DNA of 64,000 nucleotides from Dermatemys mawii (GCA_007922305.1 ML677374.1:10044094-10108093); one strand, 5' to 3'; shown: positions 22,354 to 33,842, numbered from the stretch's first letter. The notes: generated by a model not told the origin, from the sequence alone. Numbers and translations are program-made.

Positions 22354-22455
22354 ATGACCCACCCAGTGTCACATAATGTCTGTGGCAGAGCAGGGCAGTC
22401 AACACAGGTGTTCCCCGGCCCAGGTTAGTGCCTTAACCACAAGACCTTCCTTCCC
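22354..22455 (-). repeat. CORE/MIR SINE, tRNA-head half
   Basis: The plus strand tgacccacccagtgtcacat, ctgtggcagagcagggc and ggttagtgccttaaccacaa continues the SINE interrupted at 22156. On the minus strand this is the tRNA-related head. Confidence 0.7.
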
Positions 22456-22530
22456 TCAGTGCAGCACCCTGGCACGGACACGCACACCAAAATAACAATG
22501 TCCATACTAGGAGGTTGCATTAGTTTAACT

Positions 22531-22850
22531 CTGGGGTTCTCAAACTTCATTGCACCGCAACCCCCTTCTGACAACAAAAATTACTACATGACTCCAGGGG
22601 GAGGGACCAAAGACTGAACTTGCCTGACACTCACCACTCCAGAGACGGCGGGGGAGCCAGACCCTGAGCCACGCCACCCTGGGTGTCGGGGCCAAAGCCA
22701 AAGAACTTCATTCCAGGCAGGGAGCCTATCACCTGAAGCCGAAGACTGAGCCCTGGGCAGTCGGGCTTATCTTCAGCCAACCCTGGCGACCCCCATTAAA
22801 ACAGATTTGCGACCCCCTTGGGGTCCCAAGCCACAGTTTGAGAACGGCTG
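22531..22850. mobile_element. Nonautonomous hAT element, about 320 bp, copy B
   Basis: The left end ctggggttctcaaacttcat and the right end ccacagtttgagaacggctg are inverted copies with the same termini as the element at 3232-3538. The flanks gtttaact (22523-22530) and acttaacg (22851-22858) agree at 5 of 8 positions, a plausible decayed 8-bp duplication. The interior shares tgacaacaaaaattactac-type and ttggggtcccaagccacag blocks with copy A. No transposase is encoded. Confidence 0.85.
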
Positions 22851-22858
22851 ACTTAACG

Positions 22859-24370
22859 AAATATGCTTCTGAACAGATTTAGTTACACTGGTACAATTTT
22901 CTCATGTGTGCAAGACCTCAGTGTCCCTAATGACTCCACTTCTCCTGGTCTCAGTTAAACAGGGGGGACAGGTCCCAGTTTTCAAACACACAGGTATCCA
23001 CATCCTGCACTTGAAAGGCTACAATTAAACACAGGTTAAAGTGTATTACTGTGCTGGCCATAAGGCATGGGAGAGGAAGCCTTACTTGTTCAAGTGCCTC
23101 TCTGAGCATGGTCATCTTTAATTTTTTTCCTGATGACAGATCCATCATGAGCTATAAGATACCAGTGGGGCTGCCTTCTACCAAGGGGGGCTAAAAAGCA
23201 GGGCAAGAACATATTTAATTGTAAAGGTGAATGCAAGAACCTTTAGAAGGACCCACAAAATCCTAGAATGGATAACCAGCGTCACAAGGCGCGTTTGGAT
23301 GGCATTGTTCGCCTACCTCTACTGACTTAATTAGCATCTTCCCACTGTTCCAGGACTAGACAGCACCACATTAGTCAGCTGCAGATTACCATAAGTGATG
23401 GTCTGCCTGGTTGATACCTATTATTGAATTTGTTAGATGCTACAAGTGTGCGCATCTTCACAAAGCAGAGAACAGCCTTCCTCTTTGAATGACGCACAAC
23501 TCCAAGGCCACCCCACTCAGAGTAATTATAGAACTCGGATGATTGCACTTTAATCCCTGCAGGGTACATATAATTCAGGGTCTACACTGTTGTTAGAGAA
23601 GTCATGTCTGACAGTCTCATCAGAGAGGCTGCATGTTAGCAAAATATGGCTCTTGCAATTGGGGTGATGGTATTTAGAAAGTGTTTACTTCAGTTATTGA
23701 TCCATTGCCTATTTTCCTGTGCATGTGGGGCAGAAAGGAAAGAGCTTCATTTGCATAATGTATTTTTTTTATTTAGATCTGTGTAAGTCTAAAATGATTT
23801 TAAAAGCCTCATGTTTCTGAGTCAGTGTCACTATGATGGGAGAGTTATTTCAAGCTTTAAAGATAACACAATGAAGTATAGCTTTAAAGTTGTCTGTCAA
23901 GAAAATGAAGACATGGTTTACCAGTTAAAATGTTATGCACTGAAGAGGAGTATCTGCTGAAAAGGACACTTTATAACAAAATAGTCTCAAGTGGCTGCTT
24001 TGAGAGAGAGATTCATGTGAATATACAGTATCCGTGCATTCTCCTCCTCCATTGTAATTAATGGCAATGCTCCCATTGATCTGTATGGGTCAGGAGCAAA
24101 TCTTCTGCTATAAGTGTATTAGAATTGAGTTTGATCATTAGGATATCAGTCAGACAAAAATAAATAGAATATTTTACAATATATTTCTGATTTTTGGAAA
24201 CTTACCATGAAGAATGTAATCCTGCCACTGAGTATGGCTTGTTGCCTTCACTCCCATTCTTTAAGTGTGTGGGTTACAGAGATCATCTCAAAGACTTGAT
24301 AGATCAAAGTACAGACATTATTATTGTATAATATAGCCTAACATTATGAAAGCCCTGGGAAGGGGAAGAA
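22859..24370. other. No gene seen
   Basis: Single-copy DNA. A weak palindromic-repeat echo lies around 24045-24100 (gtaattaatggcaatgctcc). No exon or repeat could be supported with confidence. Confidence 0.4.
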
Positions 24371-24374
24371 ATTA

Positions 24375-24515
24375 CTTAGATTGTAAGCTGTTTGGGGCAG
24401 GTACTGCTTTTGTTCTGTGATTGTACAGAACCTAGCACAATGGGGCCCTGGGCCATGATTAGGGCTCCTGGGTGCTACTCCAAAGCAAACACATAATAAT
24501 AATTCTGCAGACCAA
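24375..24515. repeat. Interspersed repeat, copy 2 of 3
   Basis: The blocks gattgtaagctgtttggggc, ttgttctgtgattgtacaga, cctagcacaatggggccctg and gattagggctcctgggtgct mark the same family as 118-226 and 53380-53490. The copy ends in an AT-rich ataataataatt tail, typical of SINE-like elements. Confidence 0.7.
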
Positions 24516-24978
24516 CTGAAAATCAATGAGTACATGCTACATCAAGTGTTTAAAAATAATTCTAAGATTGGGACCTTCATAACAGAGAGGATGGATAAGG
24601 GAAACAACAAGGATGCTACATTCCACAAGAGATGGCTGCATTTAAAGCCATGACAACTAGATAGGCAAAAAAGCCCTACCCAATCAATGCAATTGTATGC
24701 TCACTAGATCCTGAATCTTTTCCTCAGATTTTGTCAAGCATCCACTTGAATAATTGCCCAATTATTCATTCACCCCAATACTGTAAGTATGATTCATTGA
24801 GGACTCATTCTTGATTATGATGATCATTCATTTGCTACGATTCATTGATACAGTAAATAAAGCACTTAAGACTTCCTAACTGCTAGTATGTCTTCTCTTC
24901 TCTCCAGCCTCCACAGGAGGTGAGCTTAGCTTCTGGATCCCTTCTCTTTCTAGCAGCCCTTATTCCTGGAACAGCAAC
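24516..24978. other. No gene seen
   Basis: Single-copy DNA with nothing recognised. Confidence 0.4.
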
Positions 24979-24990
24979 TCTGTCAAGGAA

Positions 24991-25137
24991 CAGAGGGGTA
25001 GCCATGTTAGTCTGGAATTGCAGAAGTGACAGAGTCCTGTGGCACCTTAAAAAGACTAACTAAAGTATTAGAGCATAAGCTTTCGCAGGCTAATACCCAC
25101 TTTGTCGGATGCATGCAGTGGAAGAATCTTTGTCACT
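24991..25137 (+). mobile_element. Short retroposed repeat with 12-bp TSD, Penelope-like (tentative)
   Basis: The unit begins gaggggtagccatgttagtc, continues through gtcctgtggcaccttaaaaa and ttagagcataagctttcgca, and ends near gtcggatgcatgcagtgg. It is flanked by a perfect 12-bp direct repeat, tctgtcaaggaa (24979-24990 and 25138-25149). The unit is a very common turtle/crocodilian repeat. Its layout (short unit, variable target duplication, a hammerhead-like fold on the opposite strand) fits fragments of Penelope-like retroelements, but this family assignment is inference. It has no coding capacity. Fragments of the same unit are at 17112 and 31181. Confidence 0.75.
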
Positions 25138-25157
25138 TCTGTCAAGGAAGCCATGCA

Positions 25158-25632
25158 TTCATCTCCAGATATAAAATTATATCTGATGTGGAGAAAGCAG
25201 AAGAGGAAGTGTTATTTACCCCTTCACATAACACAAGAACCAGGGGCCTCCCAATGAAATTAATAGGTAACAAGTTTAAAAACGTATATAAGGAAGCACT
25301 TCTTCACACAATGCACAGTCAACCTATGTAACTTGTTGCCAGGGTATGCTGTGAAGGCTGAAAGGTTAAAAAAAAGAATTATCTAATTTCATGGAGGATA
25401 GGTCCACATAGGGCTATTAGCCAAGAGGTCGTTGAGGCAACGCTATGCTATGTGTGTCCTTAAGCCTCTGATTGCCAGACGATGGGAGTGGACAACGGGA
25501 TGGATCACGCAATAATTGCCGTGTTCTGTACATTCCCTCTGAAACATCTGGCACTGTCCACTGTCGGAAGACCGAATACTGGGCTAGATGGACCATCCGT
25601 CTGACTCAACATGGCCATTCTTTTGTAGGATC
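25158..25632 (+). mobile_element. CR1 LINE 3' end, plus strand
   Basis: The sequence contains atctgatgtggagaaagcag, ttatttaccccttcacataa, cacaagaaccaggggcctcc, cttcttcacacaatgcacag, catggaggataggtccacat and tactgggctagatggacca, and ends near ggccattcttttgt. This is the CR1 ORF2 end and 3' UTR in forward orientation. The 101- and 105-codon frames that overlap it are decayed CR1 or run across the junction, not genes. Confidence 0.9.
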
Positions 25633-26304
25633 AGTAATCAATACTCCTTGGATAGCCAAAACAAACCTCAATAGAAAGATTGTCAGAAAATGTGACTATT
25701 CCCCCTTACTGGAAATCAGACACAGCATTTTTCCTCCAAATCTTAAAAAGTTTTTTTTTTCTTTAAAGGAATCATTGCTCATGCTCTAGCATCATGAGAT
25801 CAACACTCTCAGGTGTTTAGCTCAGAATAAAGAACTAAAACTGCAGGGAAATCTGTGAATCAATCCTTTTAAAAGGTAATGGTTTCAGTGTTTCTCTCTC
25901 CCTGACTCATTTCAAACGGATGTCTCTCTTCCCAAATAAAATGCAAGAAATTAGATATTTTGTTGGACCTTAGCCCCCACAATCTGAAGTAGACAGTAAT
26001 TTACATCTGAAGGACATCTAATTATAGCCTTTTTAAGGCAGCAGATAGAATAGTTTTGACTCTAACCTCTCATGTCACCAGTAATTGAACTGTTTATGCT
26101 CTAATGTGAATTTCACCTCAGTCCATTCCAACTGCTGTTTATATAGGTCTATAAAGTGCATGAAGGTAAACTCCAATTTCAAAGGCAGCTTTGGACAATA
26201 TTTAAGTCTGTATAAAAATGGGGTTTTGGCTAAACAGGTGATTCAGACTTTCAAAGCACCTCCATTCCTATTGTGTTTTTATTCACTTATCATTCCTATT
26301 TATA
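25633..26304. other. No gene seen
   Basis: Single-copy DNA with nothing recognised. An 85-codon plus-strand frame at 26085-26342 runs into a SINE. Confidence 0.4.
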
Positions 26305-26645
26305 TTCTAGTCTTAGCTGAAATCTGGGCCCCGTTGTGCTAGGCACTATAAAGGCATGTATAGACAGTCCCTGCCCCAAAGAACTTCTAGTTTAAGGGCC
26401 TGATCCAAAGCCCAGGGAAGTCAGTGGGGGTTTTACCACTGACTTCAATGGCTCTGGCTCAGACACTAAACATATAAGGCAGACAAAAGGTGGGAGCAAG
26501 AAAGTATTATCAACTCCATTTTACAAATGGGGAACTCAGGAACAAAGAGGACTTGTCAAAGATACCAAACAGAGTCTGGTCAAGCTAGGAGTTGTTGATC
26601 CTAAATCCAAGTAACACCTCAGCCACAAGGCCATCCTTTCTTTTC
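26305..26645 (-). repeat. CORE-SINE, interrupted by a palindromic element
   Basis: The plus strand reads ctgggccccgttgtgctagg, cagtccctgccccaaagaac, then a break, then ccattttacaaatggggaac and a decayed tRNA head ending near ccacaaggccatcc. It is the reverse complement of a CORE-SINE. The break at 26396-26466 is filled by a palindromic element. Confidence 0.8.
26396..26466. mobile_element. Palindromic MITE nested in a CORE-SINE
   Basis: The left arm gatccaaagcccagggaagt and the right arm acttcaatggctctggctca are inverted relatives around ggggttttacc. TAA flanks it on both sides (26393-26395 and 26467-26469), and SINE sequence resumes on either side. This indicates genuine insertion with a TAA-type target. 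It belongs to the broad gatccaaagcccattgaagt palindromic family of sauropsids. Confidence 0.65.
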
Positions 26646-28375
26646 CATATAGTTCTATCATAAGGAAGCTACAAGGAGCATATTTAGCTCCACTGTAAAG
26701 GATAAGAGCTCACTGGGAAAAAAGTTAAACAGGATTTTGATTGAAAAAAGCAAAAGGATAAAAATCAGCTACTGCATATAAATGTAGAACAAAGTTTCTC
26801 AACATGGGTTGCCCAGCTCCCCCTTCCACTTTTGGTACTTGTTATTGATCCTCTGATCAGAAACAGATACAATTCATTTTCAGATTGCAAGAGGAGACAG
26901 GGCATAATTTTCTGACAATGGATTTTAAAGCTGCACCCAGGAAATACATGACAAAGGAGTGGCTGATAAATGTGCAATGCAGACAGATAGCTGGAAAAGC
27001 TGCATCTTAAACATAGATTTTCAAAGCCAGCTAAGAGATTTGGGGGCCCAAGTCTCATTAAATGGAAAGAGGGTGTCTAAATCCCTTGATCAGCTTTGAG
27101 AAATCTTATCCTTAAGCTATACATGCAAAACTTACAGACATGAGTCAAATAAGAAACAAGTCACAGTTTGATTCTAAATGTGTCTCGATAAGACCACAAG
27201 CTGTAAATCTCAGGTCTGGAAGCCTACAGAAGGAATCGATGGAAACGCACAGCAAGCGTCAAAGTGATAGAATGCTCAGGAAACACGTGCGTGCCTTTCA
27301 TTCTCAAGGCTCTTTGGCAAGGAAGAAAGACACAGCTCTTATAGATTTGTCTAGAAAGCTGACAGAGCTTTGACTGACTGCTTAAGCCGTGGGGATGTCA
27401 CAAAATTCCAGCCACTCACAATGTAAATCACATTGTCGTCTTCTTCAGGTTTCCACTCAGTTCTTCACCAACGTGGTCTGCCGGAACAAGACCCCTTCGC
27501 CCCACCCAAAAAGGAACGCCAAAGTCATTGCAATTAACAGATTTGAAACAAGCTATTTTTCAGGGTTGTGCCATGTGTCATAGGAAGAACAAATAGCAAC
27601 TACTAAGGGTTAAGTGCTCCTGACCCCTGCACTAGAGGGGAAACGGATCTTCTCTCAGAGGGCAAAACTGACATCTGATTTTATGGATGAAGGATGCTGT
27701 TCTAAATAGCATTCCACTTGGCTACATTCCAAGACACTAATTATCGAAGGAAGCTTTGACAGGACAGCACAAGAGGTGGCAGGTATTTTGCATGAGCAGC
27801 AGCGGACAGCTCCTGTTGGCAGCTCTGTATTCCAGCTGGGGCATGTGCTGTTTAGAGAGATGAGCTGCCATCATGGGAGGGAGGAAGCCCCTAGCAGTGT
27901 TGATCAGTGGCTAAATAAAGAGCATCTTCTCTGCTTGATGGCGCTGTTCCACAGAAGCAGTGCTTAATGTTCATAACTCTCCCTCGGACCCGGCCTGGCC
28001 CCCGAACAACAGCTGGGCTCTTGTCCCCCTTTCTCCAAAAGGCAGACACGTGAGAGTTGTGGAGGGTGATCTCTGCCCTTCCCAGATTGACTGCATGGGG
28101 GAGTAACAGCCTGGATAGACAGATCACGAGACCGGGAATCAAGGAGACTTGAGTGCTTCATCAAACATTAAGTATTAAGAACAGACAGGACCAAGGGAGA
28201 ATGAATGGAAGCACAAACCCATCTTTGGCCCACGCTAGCCTCAGCCTACACATGTCCTTCTGCACTGGGCCAGAGGCCAAGGCAGGATCAAATGGCACAG
28301 CTGGATCCTGCTGGCATCATCAGCTGATGCAATGGTGCAGCAGGTACACGGTGCCAATGTGCTGCCTTCATATGC
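26646..28375. other. Single-copy DNA, no gene supported
   Basis: No repeat or exon is recognised. Frames of 60-97 codons, including a 97-codon minus-strand frame at 26765-27058, have no domains. Confidence 0.4.
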
Positions 28376-28383
28376 AGCTAACC

Positions 28384-28960
28384 CAGGGGTGGGCAAACTT
28401 TTTGGCCCGAGGGCCACATCGGGGTCGCAAAATTGCATGAAGGGCCGGGTAGGTAAGGCTGTGCCTCCCCAAACAGCCTGGCCCCATGCCCTGTCCGACC
28501 CCCTCCCACTTCCCACCTCCTGACTGCCCCCCTCAGAACCACCGACCCATCCAACCCCCCCACTCCTTGTCTCCTGACTGCCCCCTCCAGAGACCCTCTG
28601 CCCGTCACCACCACCTAACTCCCCATCCCCTGACTGTCCCCACCCAAACCTCCACCCCTTCCAATTGCTCCATCCCCTGACTGCCCCCTGGGACTCCCTG
28701 CCCCTTATCCAAACTCCCCCCCACCTCTGGCCCTGGCCGCCGCCCCCTTACCATGCTGCTCAGACCAGCCACATGGAGCCAGACACGCTGCCCCACAAGA
28801 GCTCACGGCCTTGTCCCCCACCCACGCACACTAAGGCTCCATGGGAGTGGGGGAAGGCGGGGGCAGAGGAGGGCTGGAGGGAACCTCCCCAGCCGGGAGC
28901 TCAGGGGCTGGGCAGGGCAGGCTTGCAGGCCAGATGTGGCCCGCAGTTTGCCCACCCCTG
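28384..28960. mobile_element. GC-rich hAT element, 577 bp, with target duplication
   Basis: The left end caggggtgggcaaacttttt and the right end gcagtttgcccacccctg are inverted copies with the CAG...CTG termini of hAT transposons. They are flanked by an 8-bp duplication, agctaacc (28376-28383) and agctagcc (28961-28968), matching at 7 of 8 positions. The interior is strongly C-rich on the plus strand and lacks a transposase. The 98-codon and smaller frames on both strands across it are products of the skewed composition. A related but differently organised piece lies at 38005-38590. Confidence 0.9.
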
Positions 28961-28968
28961 AGCTAGCC

Positions 28969-31175
28969 CATTCCCTCTCACCCTACGTTGTTGAGCTCCT
29001 GTCGCACCAGTACCTGCATTCCTGGCACAACAGGGAGCTCAGAGACTGAACTAGAAGCTACAGTTCAATGTGAGGGAGGAAAGGCCAGAGCAGACCTTGG
29101 TATGAAGGAAGAGATGGAGATGACTGCCTGTGACCATACCGTTATCTACGGTGACTAGAGATTTTAAGCAACGCTTCTGCTTCAATAGTGCCACCAAAAC
29201 AGTTGTGAAAAAAAAAATTAAGTAATTTGAACAATGCCTCAGGCTCTACTGTGGATATTTTCAAAGATGCCTAAAGGATTTGGATGCCCAATTGCCATCC
29301 AAATCCAGTAGGTCGCTTTGAAGATCTCAACTTCAGAGCAGCAAAGGTGTGTAGGGCCTGGGTGAAAGTAGAATTATTGGCTGAACAAAGGGGATTCATC
29401 AGTCAGGGTAAAACTGCGAGTGGCGTCATGGGAAAGCTCTTCAGAGCAGAGAGCGAAAGTGCTTTGGAAGGAAAAAAAACACCTTAAAGACAGAAAGAGT
29501 GTGTGTGTGTCTTAAACAGGTTCACAGAATGCTCAGGCTTGCTTAAAATGGGCCTGGATGTGCAGAAGGATTAAGAACTACAGCAGGATGACTGATCTTT
29601 GCACACTGCGTCTCAATGCTAGTTTTCAAGCAAACAAGCAAATGCTAGACTACTCCTGAATATGGGCAAGGGTGAGGTGGCAGGGAGAGGAGTGACCACC
29701 ATAGCTCCATATCCAAGTAGATTATAGCAGGCTGAAAAACCCTCTCCCTATCATGCAGCCAATGTGCATCAACTAAACTGCTGAGAGCTTCCCAAAACAT
29801 TTTAATTATCCACTATTAACCCTGGGATTTCTCAAAGCTGGCACTGCACATAATTACTCACAGGTTGTGCTGCTTTACAGGGAGAGACTGCAGATTTCAC
29901 TTACGCCACCTGAATTTGTTTCACTCCTGACTTTCTAATCCCTTTGGATTTTATGCACCTCAGTATGCAGGTATCTGAATCTACCCTCTGCAAAAGGCTT
30001 TATAAAACCTCTTGCCCTTCAAACACAAGTCACCCCCCTAAACATACCCTGAATGAGATGAAAAATCTCAAAAGTTCTAGCATATTGAAAGTCTGAAATC
30101 CCCTTTAGAATGAAGCCTCCTCAGGGACGATTGCAAAGAAAATTTATAGGGGGAGATTTTTCCAACACATTTAGGGGATTAATTTCAAATCCCTTTGGCA
30201 ACTTTGAAAACTCTCATCTTAAAGGTATTCAGGATTGTAAAATGAATGGAATCCAGAGAGATGAGTCAAGCCCTGTCTGGCTAGGATACATGCCAGATTG
30301 TGACCCTCTTACTCAAAGAAGCAGGCTCATAGACTAACAACATAACAAAGCTAAATCACAAGCTCTAAATCAGCGAGTTTTGCAAGTGAGCAAGATTGTC
30401 ACAAGCTAGGTATTAAGGCTTAAGAATGACCCACGTATGCAAAAGGAATGGGTCTTATTCCAGTGCCACTGCAGTCTGAAATAATTAAGGCCATCTTTAC
30501 TAAAAAGATATACTCCCTTTGGCCTGTACTCCCAAATGCCCAATTTGACAATGGCTTATATATTATACATAAGCTCCTGCCATGATCTTGGTGGGCAGGA
30601 ACCCTGGGATGCAGCAGATGGACAACGCCTGTCAAGGAGACCAAAGTTGCTGTGAGGCAGAAAGTTAAAAGGAAGAAACTTTTCCTATCCTCTTGACAGA
30701 AATATAACGTGCTATTGCACTGCTTTTCAGGGCCTTCCGTGCAGAGGGACTTTCCCAGCAAGTTAGAACCAGTTCTTGAAAGTGCAGAGGGAGGTGTTGG
30801 AGCAGGACCAGCACAACCCGGCTTCAGCAAATGCCATGCTGCAGAAAAAAAGACGGCCACGGCCTACACCACACACAACTGGACAATGAGGGGCCAGGAC
30901 CACCAGCTGCAGAGGAAACATTTGGGGCCGCATGATGGGTAGGAGAACATGCCAGCCCAGACTCCAGACCCTGACTCGGCTCTGGAGCAGCCTGCTCCAT
31001 GGCCTCCCCTCCAGTCTACTGCATCCTGCAGCCACTAGATAGTTCCAGTGGAGAATGAGCCAATCAGTTCAGCCCGTGTATGGAAGTGCATGTGAGCAGA
31101 TGGCTTGAATGCCCTCTACCCCTGTGCATGCACGAGCGAAGGAGGAGAGGTGCACTAATGCTGTGCGATTCCATT
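28969..31175. other. Single-copy DNA, no gene supported
   Basis: No exon or RNA gene is recognised. A 146-codon minus-strand frame (30420-30860) has no recognisable domain. A (GT) run lies at 29499-29511 and weak palindromic-repeat echoes near 29245-29320. Confidence 0.35.
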
Positions 31176-31180
31176 ACAGA

Positions 31181-31211
31181 TATGGACTAACACAGCGACC
31201 ACTCTGAAACC
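31181..31211 (-). mobile_element. Fragment of short retroposed repeat, Penelope-like (tentative)
   Basis: The piece tatggactaacacagcgacc followed by actctgaaacc is the reverse complement of the opening of the unit at 24991. It is only about 31 bp long. Confidence 0.5.
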
Positions 31212-32254
31212 GGTCTCCATTACGTGAGACATTGCACTTTAACTTTGTTTGTTTTGATTTCTTGGCACTCGGGTTTTGTTTGCAGCTGTTGCTTTTCCTG
31301 TCCAATCCCTTGGTGTGGAGTACTTGGGGAGCGAGAGCGAGAAATTTGAAAGCTAAAGCTTTGATAAGGTCTCCAATTAACAATACGTAAAATCCATGAT
31401 CTCCCAGTTAAGTGGACACAGAGCACGGATATGCTCAAACCATCCATTATCACAAATCACATTATGCCATTTTAATCACATTCTCCTCCAAACAAAGGAG
31501 GGAGCCACTCAAGGCATCAATTCCCTCACTCTCCAAGACCAGTCCCCAGTGATTAGAGTTGAACTGTCGGGATGCCTGTTCCAGGGCCAGCAGAGGCATT
31601 GACCCACTCCTGGTCAAAGTACTCTCTCTTATCCTTACGGTTGTTGTGCAGTGTGAAACATGACCCAATAACACAAATGGCATTGGGCGAACTGGTAACC
31701 AAATGGCTTTTCAGGCAGCACCATCTTCCCTTCATCTGGCAAATGTTTATTCTGTCACCATCCAGCAACTGATCCATGACATAATTACATCTTCTTTCAT
31801 GTGCTCTCGTATAAGGACACAACTTCATGAGCCAAGGTAGAAACATATTTTAGGGGACCCAGACTAACTGTGGGCACAGATACCCCGTTGACATACCTAT
31901 TGGTGAGTGGGAACAAAGTCCCCGCTTGACCAAATTTGAAACTCCCTGATTTCCAGAACACCTCAGCATCCTGCTTCCTCTTGGTGCACCCCACGCTGGT
32001 GCCCTCTAGTGTTTCATGCCCCATATCCGCCTCCTAAATCAGAAATGAGAGAGTTTCACCAATGCCAACAGTTGGAACAGGTCATCCTCCTGAACAGAAT
32101 CTCTGAGGATTGGGGGACAATGTTTTTCAATGAAAACGCGTCCCTTTCCCAGCCAGCTATAGTTTATAAATAGCAGCACCAACTCTAATGGTCACCATTT
32201 GAAAATTCTGCATCCTGCAGCAGTTTTCACACTACAGTATTGGAGAGGATTATT
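31212..32254. other. No gene seen
   Basis: Single-copy DNA. Overlapping frames of 66-97 codons at 31174-32024 have no domains. Confidence 0.35.
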
Positions 32255-32259
32255 TGTAC

Positions 32260-32306
32260 TACAGTAGCCCCAAATCAAGGAGCAGGCCCATTGTGCTAGG
32301 CTCTGT
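32260..32306 (-). repeat. CORE-SINE piece before a MITE
   Basis: The plus strand aaatcaaggagcaggcccat followed by tgtgctaggctctgtaca is the CORE-SINE block that normally leads to cagtccctgcccc. It breaks into an (AC) run at 32307-32326 and then a MITE, and resumes at about 32617. Confidence 0.65.
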
Positions 32307-32326
32307 ACACACACACACACACACAC
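32307..32326. repeat. (AC)10 microsatellite
   Basis: Uninterrupted AC dinucleotides, probably grown from the acaaacaca stretch of the SINE. Confidence 0.9.
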
Positions 32327-32394
32327 GGTATCACTACGCAGCTGCTGAGAGGATCCTTCCCAGCACGGGTAAACGGACACATGCTAAAGTTAAG

Positions 32395-32610
32395 CGCTTG
32401 CTAAAGAGCGTTAAAAATAGCAGTGTGGCTAAAGCAGCACAGGCAGCAGCTTGGGCTAGCTATCCAAGGACATACGGGGGGCGGGCAGTAGTGGAGGTAG
32501 GCAGATTTGTCCTTGGGCAGCTAGTCTAAGGCATCATGGCCACACTGCTATTTTTAGCTCACAGTCTACTCACACTGGGAAACGTTGTCCCAGCGGCAGT
32601 GTAGACAGAC
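32395..32610. mobile_element. MITE of the gtatgtctaca family with inner palindrome
   Basis: The blocks gttaaaaatagcagtgtggc and ggccacactgctatttttag are inverted copies. The right end gcagtgtagacagac resembles the family terminus. The left terminus is unclear and may start nearer to 32327. SINE sequence lies on both sides. Confidence 0.6.
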
Positions 32611-32611
32611 A

Positions 32612-32665
32612 GACCCACCCTGCCCCCAGAGTTTACAATCTGTACAAGAGGACAGGCAGTTTCAT
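32612..32665 (-). repeat. CORE-SINE piece after a MITE
   Basis: The plus strand cctgcccccagagtttacaa followed by tctgtacaagagg resumes the CORE-SINE interrupted after 32306. Confidence 0.6.
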
Positions 32666-32954
32666 CAGCCGGAGAAGGAAAATAAAGCTCCAGCCCTGAA
32701 TTCATTTGGAGGCCCTTTCCTCTGACCTTGTTTTAGTATCCACAAAACAAAAGCGAATCAACTGAATGCACAAGGTAATAATTCCCATAGGCTGTCCCTG
32801 CTCCAGCCAGCCAGGGAGAGAGGAAACACCCTTCTGACCCAGCTTCCCTTTCCTTTTATTCTCTGCTTCAGGCAGCCATGCAACTAGCCAGGGTCTGATA
32901 AAGGTGCTGCAGCCTGGAGAGGGTTATCTTGCCACAGAGTTAACTAAGTCATAT
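32666..32954. other. No gene seen
   Basis: Nothing is recognised between two SINE pieces. These may be parts of one SINE separated by unrelated sequence. Confidence 0.3.
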
Positions 32955-33097
32955 AATCCTGTTCTGCAGATAAAAAAATGCTATTACACAGCAAGATTAA
33001 GTCACCTGCCCAAGCTTACCCAGGCAGGCTGTGGAAGAGCTAGATTCGGCTCCCAGGAGCTCCTGGCTCCCAGTCCTGTGCTCAAACTACCAAGCTA
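32955..33097 (-). repeat. CORE/MIR-type SINE, tRNA-head half
   Basis: The plus strand shows ttctgcagataaaaaaatgc, agtcacctgcccaagcttac, ggaagagctagattcggctc and ggctcccagtcctgtgctca, the reverse complement of the SINE head. It may be the remainder of the SINE begun at 32260. Confidence 0.65.
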
Positions 33098-33383
33098 TTT
33101 TTTCACTGTTTATACTACTGGATTCACTTGGGGGCAATAAAACTCTATGGAACAGTTTTGCCATCTGAGTGCTACAACGGTCCCCTTCCTTTTGGCTGTA
33201 AAGTGTTTAAATCCAAAAATAACTTGGCACTGAGTTTGCCTTTTAAAAAACGTTTCTATTCATCTAACTTAAAGGGGTCAGCTCTTTGGCACAGGATTAG
33301 TACAGCACCTTAGTCCATGACTGGGGGTATCAGAATGCAATACAAACAACAATAAATTCATTAGGGATTTACCACCATTAAAT

Positions 33384-33414
<31 letters not shown>

Positions 33415-33842
33415 CTACCCCTAAACTCGGAACCTAAAATAATCACAACAGTTAGGAATGAGCCCTTTCCTGCTTCCACTGAAGACACTGGGAGTTTTGC
33501 CATCAGCTTCAGCAGGAGCAGGATTGGACCCTTGATGCATGGCTGGGCTGCATTTGCCATGTAGCAGATGGGGCAGAAGTCTCCATTACTAGCACAGCTC
33601 TACTCAGCATTTCCCACATCAGACCATGTGGCTGACACCTAAAACTTATTTTATATTGAAGAAATTGAAAAGAATTGCAATCAACCCATCAACACAAAGC
33701 CTTTTGACGGACCCAGAGCTTTTCAGAATTTCATTTTGTGAAAAGTTTCTAAAAGTTGGCTTTTCATCCCAATTTGGGACAAAAAAATAATAAAATAGAA
33801 TGCAATAGTTTGCAGGATGGAAAAATCCACTTTCTGAACAGC
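33098..33842. other. No gene; contains a CA microsatellite
   Basis: A (CA) run lies at 33384-33412. A palindromic-repeat copy is suggested at 33455-33530 (tgcttccactgaagacactg). At 33300-33355 there is a decayed tail of the repeat family seen at 24375. Confidence 0.4.
33384..33412. repeat. (CA)n microsatellite, 29 bp
   Basis: Uninterrupted CA dinucleotides. A 60-codon minus-strand frame across it is spurious. Confidence 0.95.

Noticed and set aside
24991..25137. Interpretation as a tRNA-derived SINE
   Set aside because: No A-box or B-box arrangement is visible, and the hairpin and target-duplication features fit a Penelope-like fragment better. The final class remains unsettled.
28241..29049. 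Proline-rich frames around 28480-28960
   Set aside because: They are produced by the C-rich interior of the hAT element at 28384-28960 and not by a gene.
30420..30860. 146-codon minus-strand open frame with a hydrophobic segment
   Set aside because: No domain is recognised, no splice or promoter context is visible, and several other frames overlap on the other strand.
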